Below are positions 24,301-32,766 of a DNA stretch of 64,000 nucleotides, piece after piece; within the stretch, counting starts at the first letter, position 1; each line of letters opens with the position of its first letter. The notes beneath the pieces were generated by a model that worked only from the letters and a program-made list of their open reading frames with translations, was not told where the DNA came from and made no database searches. Position numbers and translations under genes: made by a program. The stretch is from Tethya wilhelma. Taxonomy: Eukaryota; Porifera; Demospongiae; Tethyida; Tethyidae. Location of the stretch: positions 2,618,234-2,682,233 of the forward strand of contig CAXIPT010000006.1 in assembly GCA_964030475.1 (NCBI GenBank), written 5' to 3'.

Positions 24301-24709
24301 TAATATTGAAATTGGTCGACATACATGTACGGTCTAGTTATAGATAGCGGCTCAAGTGAACATGAATAGACTTTATCATCCAAGCATAATAATATATACT
24401 GTCAGCATGGAATTATGCATGAATGTGACTACGTACTTCTGGCCAGGAACAGCTAGTACATAATATTCATTCTGGATGACAGTATCCTTAGCAATTGTCA
24501 TGGGGTGGAGCCATGATAGCTCAGGAACTATAAGTTTTACAGGAGGAAACAAAATGCTGAAACCTTTGCACACATCCTAATGCTGAGGTAGCTAATGCAT
24601 TGTCAATTTACAACTACTGTAAAATGCCACAACTGTATATAAACAGCTTCAGGAATACAAACTTACTAGTGACCTTGCCAAAGCTAAATCGACCATTTAT
24701 CCAAGCCAT
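10888..24709 (-). CDS. WD40-repeat protein with a 10.5-kb intron that hosts other genes
   Basis: WD40 beta-propeller protein; family not recognised. Exons read from the sequence: 24709-24667 (MAWINGRFSFGKVT), 24527-24437 (IPELSWLHPMTIAKD), 23941-23744 (VYLAAGCMDGGLKIWKVKL), 23419-23249 (LLAAGTILGEVLLYH ... VRCASWSADSR), 12694-12588 (LVAIGACDDCIQILQC), about 12270-12214 (REMMVVRNTDSYTLTTSE), and about 11195-10888 (SLVSVGWDGQVLFWSN to stop). Phases agree across the first five exons; ASWSADSR|LVAIGACDDCIQIL is a natural WD40 strand pair. The join between the 12.6-kb and 12.2-kb exons is out of phase in my reading, so an exon there is missing or misplaced. Phase also suggests an 11-base microexon at 11796-11806. 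WD40 proteins are scaffolds; no specific partner is implied. Confidence 0.75.
12288..12328. repeat. (GA)n microsatellite in WD40 gene intron
   Basis: Uninterrupted GA tract directly upstream, in transcript sense, of the acceptor of the 12.2-kb WD40 exon. On the transcript strand it reads (CT)n and so doubles as the polypyrimidine tract. Confidence 0.85.
13369..14650 (+). pseudogene. scrambled multi-pass membrane protein pseudogene
   Basis: Homologous to the intact genes at 15179 and 19017. It starts MAKNNILKFFVV then meets a stop. NLTCPPWTTVATDNSCQCGF follows in another frame, then frameshifts. The block encoding GQLCGRCKDGFAPPVYSH to NGFVITS is missing from its normal place near 13755 and lies inverted at about 13993-14203. 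Plus-strand homology then resumes (VVSLCRPFYRCFRC, ILALVMMMLFNIIPLLLL) and fades near 14650. No product is expected. Confidence 0.85.
15179..17062 (+). CDS. Cys-rich ectodomain, multi-pass membrane protein (copy 1)
   Basis: Intronless, about 627 residues. ATG chosen at 15179; upstream TTG codons are not needed. Order: signal peptide (FFLFKFFGIIISCKLVSAF); an extracellular region of about 150 residues rich in Cys with NST/NTT/NRT sequons, closing with GQLCGRCKDGFAPPVYSYSL, an EGF/TNFR-like Cys module; then about eight hydrophobic segments, e.g. YIAVAYLPLTAFYVLVIVF, LQVIALDYAVAVYPLVLVV, ILALVMMILFNIIPLLLLFL, and FLLYAVIFTLPALYGVCAFI. A loop motif VARPYRVSAHNIID recalls the RPY..N..D loop of TRP-like proteins, which is only suggestive. 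The polar cytosolic tail ends YPPLVGMETVSVY. Lies antisense in the large WD40-gene intron, 2 kb from a paralogue. Receptor or channel is possible; function unknown. Confidence 0.85.
   Translation: MAKKFNVIFFLFKFFGIIISCKLVSAFIENKYHSQSSLLQVTNSTCPPWTTVATDNSCQCGFKDHSVMKCIDDNLTVSILLSYCISYNKHYNTTVWGYCIFRRSKPHFGRRYEISWTNINNNSLLLSDGFCENFGLNRTGQLCGRCKDGFAPPVYSYSLACVNCTDYKYNWIIYIAVAYLPLTAFYVLVIVFRISATAGLMNGFVITSQFLASPIVLQLLASDKFQIGNSAQWYIHDTANAVISFYGIFNLDFFRLLYTPFCIHPDYSSLQVIALDYAVAVYPLVLVVITYIFASLHYRYPRVVSLWRPFYRCFRCIRNEWDIKNSLIEAFATFILLSYVKILNTSLHLLTPVTVYNINNRPLPQRYLRADATVEYFATKHLPFAILALVMMILFNIIPLLLLFLYPCRCFHKCLNYCKVQSLLLHNFMDIVHSPFKIYPHDYRYFAALYLLIRIVNLLLSYLTIFAYFIYVGMISILATLLIAVARPYRVSAHNIIDIIFFSILTLGAYEYPCRVFYNTYIKSNDHDISSTFSITIWFLLYAVIFTLPALYGVCAFIYTMTPRRKVAMCFSMISSSFKKWFKYKQESSDGNIDTSEGSRPHRLDHSEEYPPLVGMETVSVYQACQN
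17148..17386. repeat. AT-rich insert bounded by a 17-bp direct repeat
   Basis: TAATCTTTATCACGATA occurs at both ends. The insert contains reverse-complementary CG-bearing AT-rich stretches (GAAAATATTCCG, AATTTTCG) like those of the CCGTA-ended MITEs. Probably a small insertion or local duplication. Confidence 0.45.
18258..18545. mobile_element. MITE, AGTCTATTCACATTCACTTC family
   Basis: Left end AGTCTATTCACATTCACTTC, right end GAAGTGAATGCAAATGGACT. It shares inner sequence (GACTGGTAAGG and ACTATCAGAA) with the element at 24151-24373. No coding capacity. Confidence 0.7.
19017..20846 (+). CDS. Cys-rich ectodomain, multi-pass membrane protein (copy 2)
   Basis: Intronless, about 609 residues, closely similar to copy 1 from the Cys-rich module to the C-terminus. 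The start is MNVIFFLFKFFVIIFLCTL; the N-terminal spacer is shorter than in copy 1 (about 20 residues lost before NSTCPPWT). It keeps GQLCGRCKDGFAPPVYSYSL, the VARPYRVSAHNIID loop and the SEEYPPLVGMETVSVYQ tail. Differences cluster in the ectodomain (e.g. FKSSKPHLGRNYKFSWMSSD), while membrane segments are nearly identical, as expected if the outer face diversifies or the inner part is homogenised. Same antisense placement in the WD40-gene intron. Function unknown. Confidence 0.85.
   Translation: MNVIFFLFKFFVIIFLCTLVSAFCNSTCPPWTAAVATDNSCQCGIEEDSVLKCIYDNLTVSIIMSYCISYNKQFNTTVWGYCMFKSSKPHLGRNYKFSWMSSDKNLSQFNDDFCEILEMNRTGQLCGRCKDGFAPPVYSYSLACVDCTHYKYNWIKYIAVAYLPLTAFYVLVIAFRISATAGLMNGFVITSQLLASPLVLQLLASNKFGDSPQQWYIHATVNALTSFYGIFNLDFFRLLYTPFCIHPDYSSLQVIALDYAVAVYPLVLVVITYTCASLHYRYPRVVSLWRPFYRCFRCIRNEWDIKNSLIEAFATFILLSYVKILNTSLDLLTPVTVYNINGHTLPQLYLRVDATVEYFGTKHLPYAILALVMMILFNIIPLLLLCLYPCRCFHKCLNYCKVQSLLLHNFMDIVHAPFKIYPHDYRYFAAFYLLIRIVNLLLSYLTMFAYFIYVGMVSILATLLIAVARPYRVSAHNIIDTIFFSILTLGAYEYPCRVFYNTYIKSNDHDISGTFSSTIWFLLYAVIFTLHALYGVCVFIYTMTPRRKVATCLSMISSSFKKWFKHKQESSDNDTGTSEGPRPHRLDHSEEYPPLVGMETVSVYQTCQN
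20847..22043. other. 3' flank of copy 2, no gene seen
   Basis: Starts with sequence homologous to the copy 1 flank. From about 21700 it becomes unrelated AT-rich DNA without coding signals. Confidence 0.55.
22044..22100 (+). pseudogene. fragment of membrane protein gene
   Basis: About 57 bases matching the ATFILLSYVK(I/T)LNTS coding segment of the copies at 15179 and 19017, with unrelated sequence on both sides. Confidence 0.6.
22540..23250. repeat. local tandem duplication including the edge of a WD40 exon
   Basis: A block at about 22545-22999 recurs at about 23010-23285: CACACCA..CCACAATGTACA, the TTCAAACACAAACCA stretch, the GAGAAGCCTGGGAAT stretch, and GTATACCTGCTGTCTGCAGA followed by ACCAAGAGGCACACCTCACTGA. 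The last part is the real 3' end of the WD40 exon (23249-23419), so a decoy exon end with its splice donor exists near 22957-22999. Confidence 0.75.
22688..22896. mobile_element. MITE, CCGTA-ended, TA target duplication
   Basis: Ends CCGTAGATCTTCTAAAAATT and AATTTTTAGAAGATTTACGG, flanked by TA on both sides. The neighbouring duplicate block carries the empty site: AGAAATATTC near 23176 against AGAAATA[element]TATTTAC. This fixes the ends and the TA duplication. Confidence 0.8.
24151..24373. mobile_element. MITE, AAGTCTATTC..GTTCACTT family, TA target
   Basis: Left AAGTCTATTCGTGTTCACTT, right AAGTGAACATGAATAGACTT, each flanked by TA. Inner part resembles 18258-18545. Located in the intron between WD40 exons 2 and 3. 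Confidence 0.8.
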
Positions 24710-24779
24710 TTAATTTTTAGACAACCAAGTAAAACTGATCTTTCAGAATTAGCAGTAATTTTGGAATCAGTATTTCAAA
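24710..24779. promoter_or_regulatory. 70-bp divergent intergenic region
   Basis: The WD40 gene's ATG (24709, minus) and the secreted-protein ATG (24780, plus) are 70 bases apart, so any promoters must overlap. No TATA box is obvious. Confidence 0.45.
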
Positions 24780-24930
24780 ATGAAATTGATGGTTCTCATT
24801 TCTGTTGTACTAATATTGTGTAATTTTGTTGCTGAGAATGATGCTTCTTGTACAACAAGGACAATATATATTCGTGAAAGGGCTTTCGTTCCACCAGTAC
24901 TTGCAGACATTTATTATGAGGAGTCCACAG
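24780..24930 (+). CDS. first exon of a small secreted protein, cut by assembly join
   Basis: Fifty codons and one base: signal peptide MKLMVLISVVLILCNFVAEN, then ASCTTRTIYIRERAFVPPVL, ending at a perfect donor (CCACAG|GTAAGT). A short (ACGC)n tract and the single N at 24974 follow, beyond which unrelated membrane-gene sequence starts, so later exons are missing. Family not recognised. Coding status rests on the signal peptide plus the donor. Confidence 0.5.
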
Positions 24931-24938
24931 GTAAGTCT

Positions 24939-24973
<35 letters not shown>

Positions 24974-24974
24974 N

Positions 24975-25860
24975 CGTCAAGACTCTTAATACTTCATTAG
25001 ATTTGCTAACACCTGCATGTGACTGTTTACAACATGAAAGGTCACTCTCTTCCTCGGCGCTACCTTAGAGTGGATGGAACAGTTGAATACTTTGGAACCA
25101 AACACCTTCCCTGTGCCATACTAGCCTTGGTGATGATGATGCCGTTCAATATTATGCCCTTTCTCCACATGTGTCTTTATCCTTGTCGATGTTTCCACAA
25201 GTGCCTCAACTATTGCAAGGTGCAAAGTCTATTATAACATACCTCTATGGATATAGTTCATGCTCCATTTAAAATTTACCCTCATGATCACAGATACTTT
25301 CTTGCATGCAATCTATCCGGCAAATTCAAATTCTCAGATAGCTTAGTATGATTCCTCATAGCAGTGGGAAGACCATATTGAGTTTCAGCTCACAACACAA
25401 TTGACATGGTCTTCTATTCTCCTCACATTAGGAGCTTATTATATTCACTGTGTACCCTTGTCATTTTCCATGATACTTACAGTATGCCAATTGATCATTT
25501 ATTTATATTAGCGCTACATTTTCAAACACAATTTGGTTCCTATTCTATGCAATTTTGAAAATGTTTACGGAGTATGTGTTCTTGTTTACATTATAACACC
25601 TTGACGGAAAGTGGCTACATGTCTCTCAATGCATGATATCTAGTAGTTTCAAGAAGTGGTTCAAGTATAAACAAGAGAGCTCTGACAGTGATACTGACAC
25701 CAGCTAGTGAAGGACCTCGTCCACACCGTTTGGATCACAGTGAGGAGTACCCACCTCTTGTTGGTATGGAGACTGTTTCAGACTATATCAAGCATGTCAG
25801 AATGTTACAAAAAGAAATTTTTAATGAACAGAACTGAAAGTCAGTTAATCAGCAATCAAG
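24975..25860 (+). pseudogene. decayed 3' part of a membrane protein gene
   Basis: Starts mid-gene at the N at 24974 with VKTLNTSLDLLTP, continues through YFGTKHLPCAILALVMMMPF and CFHKCLNYCKVQSLL, then breaks into frameshifts and deletions. The tail (SSFKKWFKYKQESS, GMETVSDY) remains recognisable to about 25800, followed by 3' flank like that of the intact copies. Confidence 0.8.
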
Positions 25861-26541
25861 TTGTGTACATAACTGTAATTATGTAAATTGGAAACAGAAT
25901 CCTGGGATTTTTTTGATAATGTATGGCTATGTAAGATATATAGCTTAATAAATATATACCTCACTATAGCTACATTGTTCCTCAGCAAAAATATATATGC
26001 ATGCATGCATTTGATTCTATCGAGTTTATGGCAGTCCTACACATAATTACGCACATAATCAGTATAAAATGGCAAATAAANAGAATTAAAACATGAACAG
26101 GGTGCTCAATGATATTCATTGAAATTTAATCTAACGTAACCACTCCCATGCAGCTCTTGATGTTTTCATTTGTGAGCAGCAGGGTGGGCTACTCTGCTCA
26201 ATGTATGCTGTGAGTTATAACACCATGCATGCTGTTGAAACAAACAAAAACAAAATAGTTTCATCAAATGTAAGGAAAGAACATGTACATTAACTATATC
26301 TTTGATCCCAGGCCTTCCCCAAAACGTATTTTATATTTCGGGAGTTGCAAACTTGAAAGTTAGTCATACATATTTTATGGACATGACTTGAGGTGGTTTG
26401 CTCCACAAACTGGGTATGAAGCTAAATCAACTTGTTCACTTTTTGCAAGTTATTTATTATGCACACAAACCACAAAAATATGTATACACAAACACATAGT
26501 GCCATGTATTGGTCAAGAGTTTCAACCATAAAGCCTCATTT
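25861..26541. other. noncoding stretch containing the single N at 26081
   Basis: AT-rich. No exon was found. Any downstream exons of the minus-strand gene at 26569-29319 would lie here or beyond the join. Confidence 0.5.
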
Positions 26542-26568
26542 CTAGGCCATGTCTAGCAAAGAACTTAC

Positions 26569-29319
26569 TGGAGGTAGTGCACACTTGGTTTCAAAGCTTT
26601 TAGGATTGTTCAAGACTTGAGCAAATAAAGTACAGCTCTCTTTGACTCTCTCCAGCTCCCATTCTGAAGGTTCTTCCATTTTTTCCTTCTCTTCAGCGTG
26701 TGACGTACTCTTATCTAGATACTTTTCAATCAATTTCTTATGGTTAGAAGATGGAGAACTTTCTTGCTCAACTTTTTTCTTCTTGGCAGCGATCCTAGCA
26801 CTCCTCCTAGGTGCACCATCTTCTTCGCACAGTAAGCTGGGCTTTCTTCGTCTCTTAACACCCTTCTTGGAGGGAGGTTTACTAACCAACGAGTTCTCTG
26901 GACCATCCACAGTGTCATGGCTAGGGGATGTTTCCATGGCAATACCATTAGTAACACTCTCACTGGTACACTCGCCTTGAGTTTTGCTGCCTTGGTCATT
27001 TTCAGTGGGGTTGACTAGGATTTCTTTGTCAGTAGAACTGCTTCTTGCTACTTGTGAACTCTCTTCAGTAGAAGACTCTATTTTAACGTCATTCACCTTA
27101 CGGTTGAAACACTGTGAAACAGCTACTAGTTCAAACTGGGGAACAGTTCCACTTGACTGGGATGATCTCCTGACGGCTACAAGTGTCATAAAATCACAAA
27201 ACTCTTCAGGAGGTATGATCACCACAGATGTAGCGTTGAGTGGACTAAAGGAGAGTCTGGTAGACTCCATAGCAGCAAGCTGACTGAAGCCATTCTTGGT
27301 CCGAGAAGAACTCAGCCTTTTTGAAAGAGAAGATGAAGAGCTCGGTTCTTTCTTGTCAGGGAGAGAGTGAGAGGAGAGGGGGTGTTGGCAGAAGGAGCAG
27401 GTGATCGTTGGGAGTGTTTTCTGGACGCTGTCTAGAGTTTGAGTCCGAAACTTTTGCCAGAGACGAACAAGATTCTGAACTTGAAATCCAGTGCATGTAC
27501 ATTGGATACTGTTGTCCTGGAAAGAAAATGAAGCAAAAGTACATGAGTATTAAATCAGAGGGAAAATTCATCAAAGAGAAATATCTTGAGATCTAGCTGG
27601 GATTCGAACACTAAAGTCGATCTGGTTTGAGAATGCCGGTAGAAATAACTTTCTAAATATCCAACTGATTTCAAAATTTCAAACACCATTGGAAAGCGCT
27701 CGTTCTTCCCGTTCTTTTGGTTGCTTTTCCATCAGAAGTTAGCTATTTTGCCCTCTGGCCCGTGAGATCTAGACTAATTTTGCCCCATATGAAATTAATT
27801 GCATTAACCTCATTATTTCACTTTGAGTGGCATTCTCAAACCAGATGGACTTTAGCTAGGTTTTCTGAATTCTGAATTCTATAGTGGAAAACTTATACAA
27901 CTAAGCCACTAGAGCTCATAGGCAATGGAGCAGAGAATAATAGTGTATTAGTAGACACTAGCTATAGTCCATGGTCTTGGCAAATAACACCAATGGGAAA
28001 CACTGTTGTTTTGTGCCGGGCATACTGTGAAAATTTACCAAGAATAAATGGATCATAATATTGGTGTGCAATATGCACATGTGCACCCCCCACCCACTAA
28101 CTTCATTTACAAAGTGTAGGATGAGCAAAAGGCAAAGAGGGGAATTAAGACCTAGCAGGTTTACGAGGCTAGTCCAAACATATATACATATGCTATTCAA
28201 TTACAACTACATGTAATAACCACCATTCAATGAAATAGAAAACCACCTAACTATGATTGATCCCAAGCAAATAATTTTATCCAGGCCAATATTTAGCCTC
28301 ATTCCCAGGCTCCTCCCTCCTTTGTGAATATTGCCTTATACCCAGTCATTATAAATGTTACTATAAATAGATCGAGCCTACATGCATGATTAGGTGCATG
28401 TGTATAGTCGACTAGTCACCTGTTCTGTTGCCATGGTATTGTCATCACTAGGCAAAGGTATAAGGTCATACTTGCTAAATATAGGACTCAAGGGAATTTC
28501 CCTTGTGGGGATTTGATGCCTGCAACGTCCACATTCGGTTGCTTTGGTAACCTCACGTTGAATGTATTGGTCAGTGATAGTGAGCTTTCTATGTTCTGAC
28601 GCTTGATGTCCACACGTTCCACAGCCAAGCCTCAATTGCAGGAGAGTTCTATAAGAAACATGTGCATCAGCACATGCATATGAAACATCATACCGAATAG
28701 TGGGAAATTTTCGTTGGTGCAAAATTTCGTATAAACGAAACCAGAAGAAATTTTCGTACTTTTAAATTTCGTATACACGGCATGTGCTCGTATAAAGTAA
28801 ATGCGTAAGTTAAATTTTTGCAATTTTAATTTCCGTATATTTGAACCCCATACGAAATATATGAAAATTTCCACCATACAAAAATTTCCCGCTATACGGT
28901 ATATGCTAAGTGGGTACATGGACATTACATGCCATAATACGGCAAATTGAAGAGTTTATACAGTATATGGATGATAAGCGAACAGTTGCCATTTACTTTC
29001 GCACGGCAAAAATAACTATTTCAATACTATCAGAAAATACTTTCCAGGTCACGTTGGTATCTGCAGAAATTATTTCAATCAGTATTCTATATATGCTGCT
29101 GTTCCATAGGTTCTAGGGGTGTACTACTTTAAGAACTATTTCTACTTACTCTACCATCCCCAGCATATCTATATTCATGGAGTACACAAAATTTGCAGTG
29201 TCATGTGTAGCTACTTTGGTGCGCATTAATTAGAACACAAACACAACCGGGTACCCTTTAGATTGCTTGGGAGCTTTGTAGGCTTGACATTTACAAGTAG
29301 GCTGTATACAAGAATCCAT
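26569..29319 (-). CDS. nuclear protein with two PCAF-N-type Cys/His modules, 3' end missing
   Basis: Three in-phase exons: 29319-29255 (MDSCIQPTCKCQAYKAPKQS), 28648-28420, and 27516 to about 26569. Module 1 is CKC-x22-C-GTC-G-H-QASE-H across exons 1-2. Module 2 is CTC-x32-C-SFC-Q-H-PLSS-H in exon 3. Both follow C-x-C-xn-C-x2-C-x-H-x4-H, the zinc-ligand spacing of the GCN5/PCAF (KAT2) N-terminal domain as I know it. A further C-x2-C pair (ECGRC) lies between them. The rest is Ser-rich and acidic with a basic nuclear-type patch (KKGVKRRRKPS, RRSARIAAKKKK). The frame reaches a stop at 26542, but CCA|GTAAGT at 26569 is a strong donor, so more exons probably followed. No acetyltransferase or bromodomain is seen. 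Confidence 0.7.
27583..27930 (-). repeat. tRNA-derived SINE split by a MITE
   Basis: GCTGGGATTCGAAC (B-box side) near 27597 and AACTAAGCCACTAGAGCTC (A-box side) near 27899 are the two halves of the SINE seen at 985-1066, separated by the MITE at 27614-27852. Confidence 0.5.
27614..27852. mobile_element. MITE, AAGTC..CTGGTTTGAGAATGCC family, TA target
   Basis: Ends AAGTCGATCTGGTTTGAGAA and TTCTCAAACCAGATGGACTT, flanked by TA. Same family as 4553-4792. Inserted in a SINE in the intron between exons 2 and 3 of the PCAF-N-type gene. Confidence 0.8.
28693..28899. mobile_element. MITE, CCGTATAGCGGGAAA family
   Basis: Right end, read inward, CCGTATAGCGGGAAATTTTT; left end CCGAATAGTGGGAAATTTTC; both flanked by TA. 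Inner sequence consists of repeated TTTCGTATA-type stretches. Near relative at 33937-34156. Confidence 0.75.
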
Positions 29320-29439
29320 TGTACACTTTCCATGTCACCCAAAACCACGTCAAACTTCTTGGCAAGTCTCTGCGAACAAAATTCAAACGAACCGCCGAAA
29401 CTACGGCTGTCAAGAGAAGCACGTGAGACCTCATAAAAT

Positions 29440-29560
29440 TTTTATTTTTCTAAAGACGTTCGAGAGAGAACACACAAGGCAAAGAAAGCTTTAAAAATCG
29501 TCTCAGCTACTCATCTCCTGAAACATCCACAGACAGCGCCGACTTCAGCCAACTCAGCCG
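29440..29560 (+). promoter_or_regulatory. probable MEF2 noncoding first exon and divergent promoter
   Basis: A GC-richer stretch about 120 bases from the divergent PCAF-N-type gene start ends CAGCCG|GTGAGT, a good donor, upstream of the MEF2 first coding exon at 31108. This fits a 5'-UTR exon with a 1.5-kb intron. The transcription start itself is not identifiable. Confidence 0.4.
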
Positions 29561-31107
29561 GTGAGTGTTGAAAGTTATACGGCTCGAAGGCTATTTATAG
29601 CCAAGGGTGTAAAAATTTATATAAATAGCCGAATGGGACAAAAATAGCTAGCGAGTGCGCCTCTGAATAATATTTAGATGGAATTTGGAAAGAATTTTGC
29701 TGTATCATCCCTCTAAAAATAGGTTCTAACCTTTATTTAGTTTTAGGGTATCACATTTATAGTTATGTGTTTGTAAGGTAGTTTTGTCAAGGGTGAAATG
29801 TTTTGCTACTGAATTTTCTACATCACTTCCCTAGCTGTTCAATTTTAGGCTTATTTTATCTCTAGTTGGCACCTTTATTGGTCATACTCAGCTAAAAAAT
29901 ATCCTCTAAGCAGCTTTTTTGTTTCTTTTGTGGAGTAATGCACCACATTTCATGATAATTGTGGTTGAATATAAGGGTATGCCAAGCTCAAAAGCTTACA
30001 AGTTGACATGAACTTTTGAAAGCTACACATACTGTACCAAAGGTCATGACTTGTCCTACAACCTGATTGTGTAGAGCCACAAAAATGGCTTTGTCTCAGC
30101 CCTCTACAAGATTGGTTTGGGATTTGTAGTTTTGTTGGTTGTCTTGGCTTTTGATGGTGTATTTTAGAAATTCTGGGTGTATGCATGTGTATGTGAGGCA
30201 CCAATATGACCATATATGGTAATGAACCTTGTGCACAAACATTGCATTCTCTACTTGATGTGATGTGTGTGTACAAAGGGTGATTAGTTTGGTTCATGGC
30301 TTAGAGCTGTTTGTGTGTGATCATGTGATACAAGATAAAGACATAGACCCATGCATGGAAACACATTAGGTATGTCTAGCATGGAATTGTTAGTATCCAG
30401 GTAGCTAAATCATGCACGGTTTAATTTTGAAGCTAATAACACTTGATCTGATCTTGACTTGAGGCTTTTTCTTAATAATCAGCTATTTAAATGTAGGCTG
30501 TATTTTGATTTTACATTCTTCCAATCAGCAGAGAAGAAGAAAAACCTATACTAGTTAATTTCTAAATGGTGGACCTAAATGGTTGCTTTATGTGAACACA
30601 TCCTAGAATGAAAACTTTCCCGCTTTTCTCATGTAACTATGCCCACTCTTGATTACTGACACATGGCTGAATCCTTGGGCTATGTAATCCATACTTCTAT
30701 TCTTGTGCTTATGTAGTTGTAGGGAGGGGCTAAAAACAGCACATTATGGAACACCCTGACACCCAATTATTCATTTTTTAATTCCAATTCCATGTCATGC
30801 TCATAGTGGTCCAAGCATTAAGTGTACATGCATCTAGGTGTACACATTATGGAACTTTACTGTGTGAGGTCAGCATACATACATATGTAATTGTATGAGT
30901 GAGAGTAGAGTTCAGTAAAACAGATGCAGGGACTAAACATAATAATTTGAATCAACCATGTGCGTGCACAATCATAACACTGTAGATTGATATATTTATA
31001 TTATGCCTACCCAGAAATTTGGAACTGAGGAGACAAATTTTTGCTCTACTGTTTATCACCTGAAAACACCTACTCTCTGTTCTGCTCTGTGTGTAATTCC
31101 AGCCATC
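29561..31107. other. putative MEF2 5' intron, no gene seen
   Basis: No coding exon or recognisable repeat. Acceptor-like sequence (GTGTAATTCCAG) precedes the MEF2 ATG. Confidence 0.45.
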
Positions 31108-32050
31108 ATGGGGAGGAAGAAGATTGCCATCACTCGTATCCAAGAGGAGAGGAACAGACAGGTGGGAGATAATGCCCCAGAGAGTCAGTGCGGTGTAGAA
31201 AGAATTTATTCTCTCCCATTTCAAACTCTAGGTGTTTATTCAAGCATAATAGTCTCCCCCCTTCATTGTATATGTGTTAATTAAGTCTTTAAGATATATA
31301 AGCACCACAATCCTTAATTTGCATATTTGTGGCAAAATTTCCTGTCTAATAGTTGTTAGAAACAATTGTGAAAATCCCTACATTTTGCAGATTAACCTGC
31401 ACTCTCACATTATGCAGATCACCTTCAGCAAGCGTAAGAGTGGTCTCCTTAAGAAAGCCTACGAGCTGAGCATCCTCTGCGATGTTGAGATAGCCGTGAT
31501 CATGATCACCAGCAACAAGAAGCTCTATCAGTACGCCAGCTCCAACATGAACTCCATCTTGATCCGCTACACGGAGTTCAAGGACCCTGATGAGAGCAAG
31601 ACCAATGCCGACATCCTTGATGTGAGTTGACTGTATCCATCCACTAGCTGTATAGCTGTAGCCTCGTACACAGGCCTTCCCCATAGAATACACTCTAAAC
31701 TTGGCGACTCACGAAATATAAAATATGCACCAGGGAAGGCCTGGGAACTGGGCTACCGTAACTGAGTCCATCAAGCTGAATTAGAGGCCCTTTTTTTTCA
31801 ATTGTAAGAAGCCTTTCTAGTTGTAGTTTGACTTGTGTAAGCTGTTGGTAAGGATTGCTGAAGCAAGAAGCAAAGGAGTCTGCTGCTTTAAATTGCTACT
31901 ACAGTAGTTATTTTGTGACTCTTGACTTTGTATTTCAATGGCTGATATCTTTCTTTCACATTCACTGACAGGAGATCACCAAGAAGGAGAAAGGCACTGC
32001 AGCTAATGACGACTCTGGAGATGAGGAAGGACCTGCTCAAGCTGCTGTTA
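31108..32050 (+). CDS. MEF2: MEF2, exons 1-3 (5' copy, cut at N 32051)
   Basis: MADS-box transcription factor, a nuclear DNA-binding dimer. Exon 1, 31108-31161, encodes [18 protein letters not shown]. Exon 2, 31418-31621, encodes [20 protein letters not shown] through [17 protein letters not shown] and [10 protein letters not shown], i.e. the rest of the MADS box and the MEF2-specific domain. Exon 3 starts at 31972 ([13 protein letters not shown]) and runs into the N. This is the only copy of exon 1 in the window; exons 2 and 3 recur at 41439 and 42309 with near-identical coding and intron sequence. The gene is probably one locus whose two haplotypes were laid end to end. Confidence 0.93.
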
Positions 32051-32051
32051 N

Positions 32052-32766
32052 CTGCAAAGGTCCAGATGTGCTGTCTTTTTCCACCAGGTCCATGAGTCAG
32101 ACTCACACCATCAACATACTGATCGTTAAATAAGCGACCAAAACCATTGTATGCACGAAATGACAGAGTTGATCCAAGTTGATATCCTATGATCCGCCCG
32201 CAGACTTGGCTGTACTCAGAACCTTTGACACTGAATGTAGTAGAGGAACAGTCCCAATTGTTTGTGTGAGTTCGTCCACATGTCCTCCTGGAGTGTGAAG
32301 TCTGTTGTTGGAGTCCAGGGGGACAGTTGTAACTGGTATCAGTCATGTTTATGAACACCACTTGCTTCCATCCTGGTGTGCCATTGCACGTATGCATGTA
32401 CAGTGGATTGGAGGTTGTTGCAGTAGTTGTTTTTGTGGTTGTAGGCTCTAGAGTGGAGTCTGGGATTGCAGTAGTAGTTGTTATGAAGTTGCAAGTGTTC
32501 TTTTTGATCTCCTCAACAATGTATTCTGCTGTTGACTTTAATTCTCTTTGGACTATGGACTCAACCTCTTGATTAACTATTGACTGTACTTCACTCCTGA
32601 CAACTGATTCCACCTCTTCTCTAATGACAGCTCTCACCTCATCTTTGGTCACACACTGGTCTTCTACACTGAGACTGCTGTTGTTCAGTGTGGTGGATTG
32701 TCTGCCACCATCTTGAGACTCTCCAAACTGCACCAGAGCAACCAACAAGAGAAGATGAAGAAGCAT
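32052..32766 (-). CDS. secreted lectin-like protein, stalk plus head, C-terminus cut by N
   Basis: Signal peptide MLLHLLLLVALVQFGESQ, then a Ser/Thr region, a charged helical stalk of about 60 residues (CVTKDEVRAVIREEVESVV), a Thr-rich linker (TTTTAIPDSTLEPTTTKTTT), and the head: CNGTPGWKQVVFINMTDTSY, VCGRIIGYQLGS, YVDGVSLTHGPGG, HIWTFA. It stops at the N at 32051. Near-identical to 44628-45670, but with an intact reading frame through the linker, so it is probably the alternative allele of that gene. Confidence 0.8.

Noticed and set aside
30952..31224. 90-codon minus-strand ORF over MEF2 exon 1
   Set aside because: Antisense to the conserved MADS-box start; a shadow.
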